19,581 nt of DNA from Verrucomicrobiales bacterium (lineage in GTDB: Bacteria > Verrucomicrobiota > Verrucomicrobiia > Limisphaerales > Palsa-1400), in the NCBI GenBank assembly GCA_028293405.1, contig JAQGOW010000364.1, positions 1-19,581 of the forward strand, in the 5' to 3' direction. Under the pieces are notes generated by a model. It did no database searches, was not told where the DNA came from, and worked only from the letters and a program-made list of their open reading frames with translations. The position numbers and the translations under genes were made by a program. Positions 7,287-15,187 of the stretch are shown here, in pieces (position 1 is the first letter of the stretch; each line of letters begins with the position of its first letter).

Positions 7287-8384
7287 TTAATTTCTTACGC
7301 AACGAAATCCGGTGTGCGACAGTGCGGTATCTGGCGACGACTTCATCCGTGCGCTCGGCCGATAGCCGGTGCAATAAACGTCGCTGCACAAAAACGAGCC
7401 ACCACGCATGATGCGCTTTTGCACACCAGGTTCATTGGGATCGTAGCTATCTTCCGGCCCGGGCGGATTCTTTGCAGGGCTTTGCGCGTAATAATCGGGA
7501 TGATACCAATCCCCGCACCACTCCCAGACATTGCCAGCCATATCATAAAGACCAAATCCGTTTGGCGGAAACGTCGCCACAGGTGAAGTGCCGATGAAGC
7601 CGTCAGCCGTCGTGTTTTCATTTGGGAAATGGCCTTGCCAAATGTTGCCGTTCCATTTGCCGTTCGGTGTCATTTCGTTGCCCCACGAATACGTCGCGTT
7701 AGTCAAACCACCGCGTGCCGCGTACTCCCACTGAGCTTCGGTCGGCAAACGTTTGCCGGCCCATTTGCAATACGCGAGCGCGTCATCCCAACAAATTTGC
7801 ACCACCGGATGTTTTGCCAGGCCGTTGATGTTCGAATTGGCGCCTTGTGGATGTCGCCAGTTTGCGCCGGCAACGTATTTCCACCACAGCGAATGATTAT
7901 CGAGCGGAATTTCTTTTACCGGTTCCTGTCCATCTTCGGCGCGCATTTTGTTCACCTCATCGAGGGTAGGCGGACTAAAAACAATTGCGCCGGCGACTAA
8001 GTTTTCTTCCGGCACGCCGGGAAACTCTTTTGGATCAGGTTTGCGTTCCGCGATCGTGACGTAGCCAGTTGCTTTCACGAATTTCTCGAACCGCTCGTTG
8101 CTCACTTCAGTTTTATCCATCCAAAAACCATCCATCGTCACTTCGTGCAACGGGACTTCATCGGTTTGGCCATTGGTGCTGCCCATCATGAATTTGCCGG
8201 GCGGGATCCAAGCCATGTCATTGGTCCAACTACGATCCTCTGCATTCGTTGCAGGAGAGTTGGTCGCAGCCACCTCGCTCGATTGCGACGATTTATTGCA
8301 TCCGCTCAGCAAAGCCGAGCAGCAAACCCCGAGCAGCACAAACGCAATTGTTGAAACTGAAAGCTGATTCTTCTTCAAACGCAT
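7287..8384 (-). CDS. Formylglycine-generating enzyme (SUMF1/FGE family), lipoprotein
   Basis: FGE oxidises a sulfatase active-site Cys to formylglycine. Almost the whole family signature is readable: MAWIPPGKFMMGS, GANWRHPQGANSNI, HPVVQICWDDALAYCKWAGK, RLPTEAQWEYAARGG, NIWQGHFPNENTTADGF, FPPNGFGLYDMAGNVWEW and, decisively, GGSFLCSDVYC, with the pair at Cys333/Cys338 matching the copper-binding catalytic Cys336/Cys341 of human FGE. Many FGE-fold proteins lack these cysteines, so this one is probably a true FGE. It begins MRLKKNQLSVSTIAFVLLG with lipobox LSGC, giving a lipoprotein of about 365 residues (ATG 8384). A GTG at 8405 would add seven residues before the signal peptide. It is first in a three-gene minus-strand unit with the TMTC-like and hydrolase-like genes. 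No sulfatase lies in the window. Confidence 0.94.
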   Translation of the reverse strand: MRLKKNQLSVSTIAFVLLGVCCSALLSGCNKSSQSSEVAATNSPATNAEDRSWTNDMAWIPPGKFMMGSTNGQTDEVPLHEVTMDGFWMDKTEVSNERFEKFVKATGYVTIAERKPDPKEFPGVPEENLVAGAIVFSPPTLDEVNKMRAEDGQEPVKEIPLDNHSLWWKYVAGANWRHPQGANSNINGLAKHPVVQICWDDALAYCKWAGKRLPTEAQWEYAARGGLTNATYSWGNEMTPNGKWNGNIWQGHFPNENTTADGFIGTSPVATFPPNGFGLYDMAGNVWEWCGDWYHPDYYAQSPAKNPPGPEDSYDPNEPGVQKRIMRGGSFLCSDVYCTGYRPSARMKSSPDTALSHTGFRCVRN

Positions 8385-8527
8385 GTAGGGGACTATTGTA
8401 ATCACGAATCGGGGGAAGGAAAGCGCGTTGCAGGGCAGTTTCGCATTGACTCTCCTAGTGGTTTTTCCCCACCCTGTTGCAATATAAGGGCGGCTTGTAG
8501 GCCTTGTATTCGCAAAATCCCAAACTT
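8385..8527. promoter_or_regulatory. Divergent intergenic region between FGE operon and PLDc_N-like gene
   Basis: These 143 bases separate two divergently read genes and should contain both promoters. On the minus strand TACAAT (8400-8395) is a good -10 match but lies only about 10 bases before the FGE start and has no clear -35. On the plus strand TTGACT (8446-8451) resembles a -35 and TATAAG (8484-8489) a -10, but their 32-base spacing is too long for one promoter. TTGACTCTCC here recurs exactly at 16813-16822 in another divergent gap. No Shine-Dalgarno site precedes either start. Confidence 0.4.
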
Positions 8528-8788
8528 ATGAGAGATGCTTTAAACAAGTTCAGTCTGGATGCCGTCAAATTCAACGGGCAAATGTTCATTTGTCTGGTTG
8601 CAATCTGGCTCGTTGTCATCGGAACGGCCATCTCCAGCATCTACAGCCAGCCGTTCTCCCCGAAGCAGCGGTTATTCTGGATTCTACTGGTTATTTGCCT
8701 GCCAGTCATTGGTTTGTTGATCTATTTGCCTTTCTCGATGCCTGAAGGACGTCAATCCGCGCTACTGAGCTTCGTAAAAAAGAAGTAA
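8528..8788 (+). CDS. Small PLDc_N-like inner membrane protein
   Basis: An 86-residue protein with two predicted membrane helices (about residues 18-37 and 49-69) and a basic C-terminus (SFVKKK). The second helix, FWILLVICLPVIGLLIYLPF, matches the PLDc_N/PLDNc pattern (W..L....P..G...Y), the N-terminal membrane domain of cardiolipin synthases that also occurs alone in small proteins. No phospholipase HKD catalytic motif is present, so it should not be an enzyme; its function is unknown. I prefer ATG 8528; a TTG at 8504 would add eight residues. It stands between divergent and unrelated genes and may be monocistronic. Confidence 0.75.
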   Translation: MRDALNKFSLDAVKFNGQMFICLVAIWLVVIGTAISSIYSQPFSPKQRLFWILLVICLPVIGLLIYLPFSMPEGRQSALLSFVKKK

Positions 8789-8832
8789 GCGCGCGTCCCC
8801 AGGCCAATTCAGTTCAGTGAAGCACAACCAGG

Positions 8833-8864
8833 CTGAGTGAATTTATATCTTCGAACGCACTCAG
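8833..8864 (+). promoter_or_regulatory. 7-bp dyad before the exopolysaccharide block
   Basis: CTGAGTG (8833-8839) and CACTCAG (8858-8864) form a perfect inverted repeat with an 18-base A/T-rich spacer containing TTATAT. The dyad ends 10 bases before the ATG at 8875, the first gene of the export block. It could be an operator around a -10-like element or a leader hairpin near the ribosome binding region. It is short, so chance remains possible. Confidence 0.35.
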
Positions 8865-8874
8865 TTGCACCTCG

Positions 8875-10608
8875 ATGACAAAGCCCTTAAGACGCGGGTT
8901 TGGTTTGCGGGCGTTCGCGCTGCTGACATTGTTCGTCGCGGCGCTTTCCAGCTTTGGGCAAATCGGAGCTCAACACGGTGGGTCAATGCCCCAGGTCGTT
9001 CCAGTCGCCGAACCCGGGTTTCAAATGGGCGTGCAGGAAACTGACGGCACCTTCATCAGTTCGGATGTTACCGGCGATCCGGTTATCAATCCTTACACCC
9101 GTCGCAACGATGCGTTCAGTACCGTTTCCTTCCGCGGTCGCGAGCATGCTCACGTTGGCGACAGCACCTCGATCTCGGCCGGAACTGGCATCAGTCTGCG
9201 GCCGCTCTTCGGCATTTCCGGGGACACTCGAAGGTTCCGACGCGGTGCGCCAACAAACGAAATTCTTCAGGCCGGCCCTTTTTTCATACGTGTTCAAGAC
9301 GTCGAAGCCGCCCTGCTGGTCAGCGACAACGTCAATTTCACACCGCACAACGCCAAGTGGGGGGCCATTGCTGAGTTGAAGGTGCGCATTGCCGCCATAC
9401 TCCAGATTTCGCCAATGTGGCGGTTGTCGGTGTCTGGAAGCCTGATTTATCTGCCGTTCAGCAATGAATTCGGCGTCGAAGGCTTCGGTATCGGAGATGC
9501 TCTCGGGGTTCTGGCTGAAGAACGGCTTCGTCCTGTCACACACATGCAATTGGCTTACAATTCACGTTGGGCCGATTGGGATGTGCAACTGGTCGATGAT
9601 TTTACTGTCCAATACCTCAACGTCAGTGCCGAATTCGATGGTGCCGTCCGCGGAGTCGAACAACCCGAAGGTATTCACGCCCAGGACGAGGCCGGCCGTT
9701 ACGTGTTCGCCAACGGCACAACCATCCCGAACCAGAACATACGTGATCGCCAGCGCGATTTCCTCGACATCCGCACCTTCCTGCAACTTCAAAACACCGT
9801 CGGCGCCACCGCCGGACGCCTGCTCCCGACGGAGACGCGGCTGATCTTTGGCGCCAACCACTCCGACGTTTGGTTCCACAGCGGCTGGGACGCTGGCACG
9901 AACGGGCTGGGGCTAAAAAACTACAGTGTCGACCGTGTCTTCGCGATGGTGCGCAACGAACGCGAAAGCATGCGCTTCAAGCCCTTCGCCTATTACGACG
10001 CTTACCGTTATAACTACGATCCTGAATGGACCCATCAGGCGGGTGTCGGTATCGACGGTCCCGTGACTGACAATACATTTTTCCGTGCCGAAGCCGGTTA
10101 CACTTGGGGCGCTTTGGTCAGGGACACCGAGTTTTACAAAGTTCGTCTAATCAACATTCCAACGCCGTTAACTCGACAGGAATTGAGCTTCTCGCGGGTT
10201 GTCACGGAACCCGTTCGGGAAATCCGGGATCGCTATCGCTACGACATTCATCAAGTCCTTGGCAAAGACCTCTGGGGTCGCATGTATTTGCAACGCTCCA
10301 TTTATTACCCTAACCAAGCCGGGGTTTATGGGTCTGTCGAAGATCGCGCCGCTGCCCGGGTCATCTGGCAGCCGACGATAGGCCATACTCTTGTCCTCGG
10401 CGGCTCGTATGCCGAAAATCGATTCGACAACCTCGGTCGCGACCGCGAAACAACCTGGGAAGCGCGGGCGGAAATCCGTTACCAATATAGTCCCACCCTT
10501 CGTCTGACACTGCTCTACCGCTACGCCAATATTGATACCCAACGCGGCAACTTTGAAACTGACACTGCTGAAAACCTTTGGCTATTTACTGCGCGCAGGT
10601 TCTTTTGA
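8875..10608 (+). CDS. Outer-membrane beta-barrel protein of the exopolysaccharide locus
   Basis: A 577-residue protein with a Sec signal peptide (MTKPLRRGFGLRAFALLTLF..., cleavage near GQIGAQ). The rest has few hydrophobic helices and many short amphipathic strands rich in Tyr, Phe, Trp and Arg, with turns rich in Asp, Asn and Gly. It ends LWLFTARRFF, with the terminal Phe typical of BAM-inserted outer-membrane proteins. Repeated strand-like patches such as RLTLLYRYANIDT near the C-terminus support a porin-like barrel, comparable in general layout to EpsL/BBP2-type proteins of EPS clusters. No enzyme motif is visible. It is followed after 175 bases by the Wza-like gene on the same strand, so a role as outer-membrane partner for polysaccharide export is plausible but inferred from position. 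Confidence 0.8.
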   Translation: MTKPLRRGFGLRAFALLTLFVAALSSFGQIGAQHGGSMPQVVPVAEPGFQMGVQETDGTFISSDVTGDPVINPYTRRNDAFSTVSFRGREHAHVGDSTSISAGTGISLRPLFGISGDTRRFRRGAPTNEILQAGPFFIRVQDVEAALLVSDNVNFTPHNAKWGAIAELKVRIAAILQISPMWRLSVSGSLIYLPFSNEFGVEGFGIGDALGVLAEERLRPVTHMQLAYNSRWADWDVQLVDDFTVQYLNVSAEFDGAVRGVEQPEGIHAQDEAGRYVFANGTTIPNQNIRDRQRDFLDIRTFLQLQNTVGATAGRLLPTETRLIFGANHSDVWFHSGWDAGTNGLGLKNYSVDRVFAMVRNERESMRFKPFAYYDAYRYNYDPEWTHQAGVGIDGPVTDNTFFRAEAGYTWGALVRDTEFYKVRLINIPTPLTRQELSFSRVVTEPVREIRDRYRYDIHQVLGKDLWGRMYLQRSIYYPNQAGVYGSVEDRAAARVIWQPTIGHTLVLGGSYAENRFDNLGRDRETTWEARAEIRYQYSPTLRLTLLYRYANIDTQRGNFETDTAENLWLFTARRFF

Positions 10609-10783
10609 CAACCGTTGGCCTAGTAGATTTGCTGAAAGGCCTTGCAAATAACCCTGAATAACGTTACATATGGCCGCTTTGAAACCTCATGCGTTCGCGT
10701 CCCCGCCACGGGTCCAGATGGCTACGACTCGACCATGCCGGAATGCTTTGACTGAAGCACCGTGTAGTGATGGAAAAATTGAA
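10609..10783 (+). other. Intergenic gap between barrel and Wza-like genes
   Basis: This 175-base gap has no convincing gene. The downstream frame is open back to an ATG at 10670, but the 38 extra residues would place the Wza-like signal peptide internally, so I treat the stretch as untranslated. No strong terminator is visible; the only stem is GGCC...GGCC around 10618-10643. A tiny MEKLK frame (10770-10787) overlaps the Wza-like start as ATGA. Confidence 0.4.
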
Positions 10784-11995
10784 ATGAGTAAACCAAACAG
10801 CCCTCTACTAGTGCTGCTGCTGGCGGTGATGCTGCAGGCGGTGTCGGCGATGTCCCAAAGTTCCATCGACAGCGCCACCGAGCACAAGCAGTTGCGCGAC
10901 GAATTTAAGAAGGCAGAGCAGGCCGCCGCCAAAATGGAGGCTGAAAATGACGCCGGCACTCGCGACCTCGACAAGCTCACCCGCGAACGCCAGAGCCTTG
11001 AAGCCGATGTCATCCATTACAAGGGCCAGGTTGCTTACGCTCAAGGCCAGCTTGAGATCGCTCAAAAGAATAATTCTGCTGACACTCAAAAGTGGAACCA
11101 CGAACTAATCAGCGCAAAATCCAAACTGGAGAATACTGAAGCACAACTTCAGGAGGTGAATGGAAAAATTCGTGGCGCCATCGTCACCTTGCAGCAATCC
11201 ATGGGCGGTTCCCCGCAATCCAACGTTATCGTCCCCGGCGATAATCTCGACGTCATGGTCGCCGAAGACCCGACTTTGAGCCGCGTTTACGAAGTCCGCA
11301 GCGGTGGTTCAGTGTTCATCCCGCAAGTCGGCAAGGTTCAGGTCGCCGGCAAAGATCTGGCCGGTGCTGAAGCCGCAATCAAAGAGGCTTTGGGCCAGAA
11401 CTACATCAAAGACGCACACGTCGCAGTCGAACGTAACGATCGCGCCGCCGGCAATAGCCGAATTCTTTACCTCGTCGGCCAATTTTCGCGCTCCGGCCCT
11501 TGGCCGATCCCAGCGGGCTTCACTCCCACAGTCGTTACGACAATCCTTCGTTCCGGCGGCGTTACTAAAACGGCCGACCTGACCCGTGTCCGTCTGCTCC
11601 GTTTGGTAGGCGGCCAGGGCGTCGTCGAAGAAGTAAACGTGCAAGCGATCCTCGATGGTGTCAGCTTGCCCTCTGACCTTCCACTCAACGCCGGTGACAT
11701 CATCGTCATCCCTGCCTTTGCCAATGTTGTCTACGTGACTGGCAGCGTGAAGAAGCCCGGCACCATGCCCATTTTACCTGATGATGAACTAACTGCCTAT
11801 ACTGCCGTCCTGCGTTCCGGTGGCTTTGTCCGGTTTGCCAATCGCGCCAAGATCTTTGTCTTGCGCGATCGTGGCAACGGAGAAAAGCAACGCATCGACG
11901 TAAACATCAAGCGTGTTAATAAAGGCACTTCCAATGATGTAATCCTTGAGCCGAAGGACATTATTGTTGTGCCCGAAAGATTTTTCAGCTTCTAA
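10784..11995 (+). CDS. Wza-like polysaccharide export protein with N-terminal coiled coil
   Basis: Wza-type proteins form the outer-membrane exit channel for capsule or exopolysaccharide. This 403-residue protein has a Sec signal peptide (1-about 22, VSA-MSQ), a charged heptad-rich coiled coil (about 30-135), a poly_export domain (about 147-216, starting VIVPGDNLDVMV), and two SLBB domains (about 227-310 and 314-398: ILYLVGQFSRSGPWPI and VVYVTGSVKKPGTMPI). It ends IIVVPERFFSF. Two things differ from E. coli Wza: the signal peptide has no lipobox cysteine, and the coiled coil is extra. The C-terminal amphipathic helix of Wza is not evident, so how it sits in the outer membrane is unclear. ATG 10784 was chosen because it begins the signal peptide. 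The co-polymerase/kinase gene follows after 21 bases. Confidence 0.92.
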   Translation: MSKPNSPLLVLLLAVMLQAVSAMSQSSIDSATEHKQLRDEFKKAEQAAAKMEAENDAGTRDLDKLTRERQSLEADVIHYKGQVAYAQGQLEIAQKNNSADTQKWNHELISAKSKLENTEAQLQEVNGKIRGAIVTLQQSMGGSPQSNVIVPGDNLDVMVAEDPTLSRVYEVRSGGSVFIPQVGKVQVAGKDLAGAEAAIKEALGQNYIKDAHVAVERNDRAAGNSRILYLVGQFSRSGPWPIPAGFTPTVVTTILRSGGVTKTADLTRVRLLRLVGGQGVVEEVNVQAILDGVSLPSDLPLNAGDIIVIPAFANVVYVTGSVKKPGTMPILPDDELTAYTAVLRSGGFVRFANRAKIFVLRDRGNGEKQRIDVNIKRVNKGTSNDVILEPKDIIVVPERFFSF

Positions 11996-12016
11996 GTCAC
12001 CGCTGTCAGCAGTTAT

Positions 12017-14182
12017 ATGAAAAACAAAAGCGTCTTTAAGATAAACGACGTGATTATGTACTTGGCCGTTGCGGTCGAGCACATGCGGCTGATGCTTTTG
12101 ATCATGTGCCTGTGCCTTGTGGCAGGCCTGACATATTATTGCTACGCGCGCCCTGTTTATTATTCCCGCTCACTGATTCGCGTCGATGTCGCTGACGACG
12201 TCATGGACAACAGCACGGTCTTCCATGACGGAAAGAAGCAGACTGTCCTGTCCATTCTGGAATCCGGTATGTTGGCGCAACGCGCCGCCAAAAAGCTGGG
12301 TGTCAACGTCACTGGCAAGGAACTCCAGAAAGACTGGGTCAAACGTATCGACGTTAAGAACAGCATCGAAGGATTGCAGTTGGAGGTCTGGCCATACCAA
12401 TTGTCCTGGGCTGAGAAGTTTCCAGAAACGCTCGTCAAGGAATACAAGGATTTCGTCGAGGAACGCCGCATTCAAATGATGCAGGACGCGTTTACTTCCT
12501 ACAGCGCCGAAATGGAAAACTTCAAAAAGAAGGCGTCAATGGATTCCGACGTAAAGAAGAGTTACCAGGAATTAAGCCGCAAATTCGGCGAAGTGAAACA
12601 GATTCCGGGCGAGTTGCAATTCATAAAGACGCGCCTGGAAAAAATGGATTACATCCGTGAGAAGTGCAACGGCACCACCGATCCCGTTGTTAAACTCACG
12701 TTCATGAATTCTTTGCCCGACACCGCCACGGCCAAGTATTCCGACCTGCAGCCGAAGATCGGCACCACCATCAGCGCCGAAGATTCCGCCACCGGCAGTG
12801 ATACTATTATTCTTCCTCGTCAACTCGCTCCGACGTCCCACAACTGGCAAAAGCTCGACCGCGAAGCGCACACTCTGGAACAGGAAATCGCCAAGAAAAG
12901 TGAGAAATATCTACCAGGCCATCCCGAAATCCGCACTCGCCTCGCCCGATTGAAGCAGATCGGCGAACAACTGGACTCCGAATACAACAACGAGCAACGT
13001 TCCTTTAACCTCGAGTACGACACCATGGTTGCTCGCCAGCACGAATTAGAACGGCGACTGCCAACGTATGACGAACTCGCCCGCGCCTGCGAGAAAGCCG
13101 GCCAGGACTACGATCTATCGCGCCAGGGCGGCATTCACCTCCAAAAAGCGATGGAGTCAATTTTACGCAAACTGAACCAGTTCGACGTCAGTGAAGGGCA
13201 CGACCGTATCACCGTTGATTACGTCGGACCTCTCGATCCAATCAGCTCGGAACCGAAGTCGCCGAGCCGCATGAGAATTACCGCCATTTCACTCATCGCC
13301 GGTATCGGACTCGCCATCGCCATTCCGTTCCTAATTGCCTATCTCGATAACAGCGTTTCCGATGTTGAACATGCCGAAGAACAGTTCGGTTTGCGCGGCC
13401 TCGGTGTTGTGCCCCGCGTCGATGAAAACGCCATCCAAAACATCCTTATCTCCGGATCCAACAACTCACCCGCTGCCAAGCCCGAATACCATTTGCTGGA
13501 AAATTTCCGCATCATCCGAACCAACCTGATCATGCATTCGGCTGATCAGAACCTGCCGCAGGTCATCCTCGTGACCAGCGCCATGCCGCAGGAAGGCAAG
13601 ACCATGATCGCCGCGAATCTAGCGATGTCCTTTGCGAGCAAGGGTGAAAAGACCATCCTCGTTGACGGCGACCTCCGCCGCGGCCGTTTGCATCGTATGT
13701 TCGGCGCGCAAAATAAACCCGGTTTGAGCGACGTCCTTTCCAAGTACAACACCATCGCCGACGCCTGCCGCCCGACCGGAAACGAAAACCTGACTTTGAT
13801 GACCTGTGGCAAGCACCTCAACTGGGCTGCCGAACTTCTCGACAGCGCCGGCTTCGCCAAAATCGTTCAGGAACTCCGTTCCCAATATCAACGCGTCATC
13901 ATCGACTCGCCGCCCGTCCTCGGCTTGAGCGAAACCTCCATCATGCAACGGCACGCCGACGGCGTCGTCGTCGTGATCTGGGCCAATCAGACTCAGGTTC
14001 CAAACGTCAAGGACGCCATCCTCGCGTTGCAAACCAACGGCGCAAAGTTCTCCGGCTTCATCCTGAACCGACTCGATTTCAATGCGTTTGCTAACCGCTA
14101 CAAGTATTTCTACTACTCGCCGCGGTATTACAGCAACTACAAGGCTTTTGAAGCGACGCCGGCGGCTGGCATCGAGAGTTAA
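12017..14182 (+). CDS. Wzc-like polysaccharide co-polymerase with C-terminal BY-kinase domain
   Basis: These proteins regulate chain length and export through cycles of tyrosine autophosphorylation. The 721-residue protein has a first membrane helix at about 23-44, a Wzz-type periplasmic region with long charged helices, and a second helix at about 421-445 preceded by the Pro-containing EPKSPSRM. The cytoplasmic kinase has Walker A SAMPQEGKT (about 521-529), A' ILVDGDLRRGRLH (about 546-558) and Walker B VIIDSPPVLGLSE (about 625-637). The C-terminal tyrosine cluster, YKYFYYSPRYYSNY (about 695-708), is the expected autophosphorylation tail. Kinase and transmembrane parts are fused in one chain, as in proteobacterial Wzc. 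It lies 21 bases after the Wza-like gene and 8 bases before the GT2 gene, so the three are probably co-transcribed. Confidence 0.95.
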   Translation: MKNKSVFKINDVIMYLAVAVEHMRLMLLIMCLCLVAGLTYYCYARPVYYSRSLIRVDVADDVMDNSTVFHDGKKQTVLSILESGMLAQRAAKKLGVNVTGKELQKDWVKRIDVKNSIEGLQLEVWPYQLSWAEKFPETLVKEYKDFVEERRIQMMQDAFTSYSAEMENFKKKASMDSDVKKSYQELSRKFGEVKQIPGELQFIKTRLEKMDYIREKCNGTTDPVVKLTFMNSLPDTATAKYSDLQPKIGTTISAEDSATGSDTIILPRQLAPTSHNWQKLDREAHTLEQEIAKKSEKYLPGHPEIRTRLARLKQIGEQLDSEYNNEQRSFNLEYDTMVARQHELERRLPTYDELARACEKAGQDYDLSRQGGIHLQKAMESILRKLNQFDVSEGHDRITVDYVGPLDPISSEPKSPSRMRITAISLIAGIGLAIAIPFLIAYLDNSVSDVEHAEEQFGLRGLGVVPRVDENAIQNILISGSNNSPAAKPEYHLLENFRIIRTNLIMHSADQNLPQVILVTSAMPQEGKTMIAANLAMSFASKGEKTILVDGDLRRGRLHRMFGAQNKPGLSDVLSKYNTIADACRPTGNENLTLMTCGKHLNWAAELLDSAGFAKIVQELRSQYQRVIIDSPPVLGLSETSIMQRHADGVVVVIWANQTQVPNVKDAILALQTNGAKFSGFILNRLDFNAFANRYKYFYYSPRYYSNYKAFEATPAAGIES

Positions 14183-14190
14183 ATCTCCCT

Positions 14191-15138
14191 GTGAGCCCGC
14201 CGTCGCCGTGTTCGAAACAAGCAGCGCCGGTGGTTTCTGCCGTCATCCCGTCCTACAACTACGGCGGGTTCGTCGGTAAGGCGATCGACTCCGTCCTCAA
14301 ACAAACCTATCGCTACGTCGAGTGTATCGTCGTCGACGACGGCTCAACCGACAACACCCGCGAGATCGTTGCGAAATACGGCGATCGCGTTCGATACGTT
14401 TACCAGGCCAACGCCGGACTCCCCGAAGCGCGAAACACCGGCGTGAGGGCCGCCACGGGCGAATACGTCGCGTTCCTCGACGCTGACGACGAATGGGAGC
14501 CGAACTTCGTCGAGATCGCGCTCGAATACTTCGACAAACTTCCAAAAGAATTCGGCCTGGTTGCTTGTCGCGCCGTTCAAGTAGATCTCGACAGCAAGCC
14601 GCTGGGCCTGAAGCGCCTGACTCCCGAAATCGACGAAGAAGTTTCGCTTACCGATTTGATTTTCCGCACGCGCTTCTTCCCCACAGCCGTGGTCGCGCGC
14701 AAATCCGCCGTCGTCGACGCTGGCTATTTCGATCCGAACTACGTCTCAGAAGATCGCGACATGTGGATTCGCATCGCCGAACACCACCGCGTCTTCATCC
14801 ATCGCGAACGCCTCGTGCTCATTCGTAAACATCCGACGAACATGAGCAAAAACGCCTCGTCGATGAAAGAGAAGATCAAGCGCACCATCATCAAGTCATA
14901 CCGCGCCTACCCGCAGTTGCGCGGACGAAAATTGTTTTGGCTGCACGTCTGGTCGTTCTTCTATTTCCAATCCGGCTGGACCTACTACGACCAGGGGAGA
15001 AGGGGAACCGCCATTGGTGAATTGCTCAAATCGCTCGCGCTCTGGCCGTTCTATTCCAAACCACGCCTCGTCAACGAACCCGCGCTCTTCCGCCTCCGCG
15101 CACTCGCAATTTTCCTCTTACGAAAACCCAAAGTTTAA
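14191..15138 (+). CDS. GT2 family glycosyltransferase
   Basis: A 315-residue GT-A fold enzyme that probably adds a sugar to a lipid-linked repeat unit at the cytoplasmic face of the membrane. VSAVIPSYNYGGF (about 15-27) starts the nucleotide-binding fold, VVDDGSTDNT (47-56) holds the conserved Asp pair, NAGLPEARNTG follows, and FLDADDEWEP (95-104) carries the DxD metal/nucleotide-sugar motif. SEDRDMWIRIAE (about 188) is the usual acceptor-side acidic motif. The C-terminal basic/aromatic region may contact the membrane. The start is GTG 14191, eight bases after the kinase stop, with no clear Shine-Dalgarno site. The donor sugar cannot be read from sequence. It is the last plus-strand gene before a convergent gene. 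Confidence 0.93.
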   Translation: MSPPSPCSKQAAPVVSAVIPSYNYGGFVGKAIDSVLKQTYRYVECIVVDDGSTDNTREIVAKYGDRVRYVYQANAGLPEARNTGVRAATGEYVAFLDADDEWEPNFVEIALEYFDKLPKEFGLVACRAVQVDLDSKPLGLKRLTPEIDEEVSLTDLIFRTRFFPTAVVARKSAVVDAGYFDPNYVSEDRDMWIRIAEHHRVFIHRERLVLIRKHPTNMSKNASSMKEKIKRTIIKSYRAYPQLRGRKLFWLHVWSFFYFQSGWTYYDQGRRGTAIGELLKSLALWPFYSKPRLVNEPALFRLRALAIFLLRKPKV

Positions 15139-15155
15139 CAGGCCCACGTCAGTGT

Positions 15156-15183
15156 CACTGAACACTGAACACTGAACACTGAA
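15156..15183 (+). repeat. Four perfect tandem copies of CACTGAA
   Basis: CACTGAA is repeated four times without mismatch at 15156-15162, 15163-15169, 15170-15176 and 15177-15183. The array fills most of the 49-base gap between the stops of the convergent GT2 and polytopic membrane protein genes, and is preceded by CAGTGTCACTG, itself a small palindrome. Being a multiple of seven it cannot keep one reading frame unit by unit, which fits a non-coding role or replication slippage. I see no rho-independent terminator here. Confidence 0.9.
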
Positions 15184-15187
15184 TACG

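Noticed and set aside
8446..8489. TTGACT plus TATAAG as a sigma-70 promoter
   Set aside because: The spacing is 32 bases, far outside the normal 16-18, so the two boxes cannot belong to one promoter.
10770..10787. Five-codon MEKLK frame overlapping the Wza-like start (ATGA), possible leader peptide
   Set aside because: Too short to separate from chance, with no regulatory codon run and no alternative hairpins visible.
12160..12479. Several open frames of about 100 codons in other frames within the Wzc-like gene
   Set aside because: They are shadows of a gene whose kinase motifs and membrane helices are all in one frame.
15156..15183. CACTGAA array as a CRISPR
   Set aside because: The unit is 7 bases with no spacers, and no cas genes are present.
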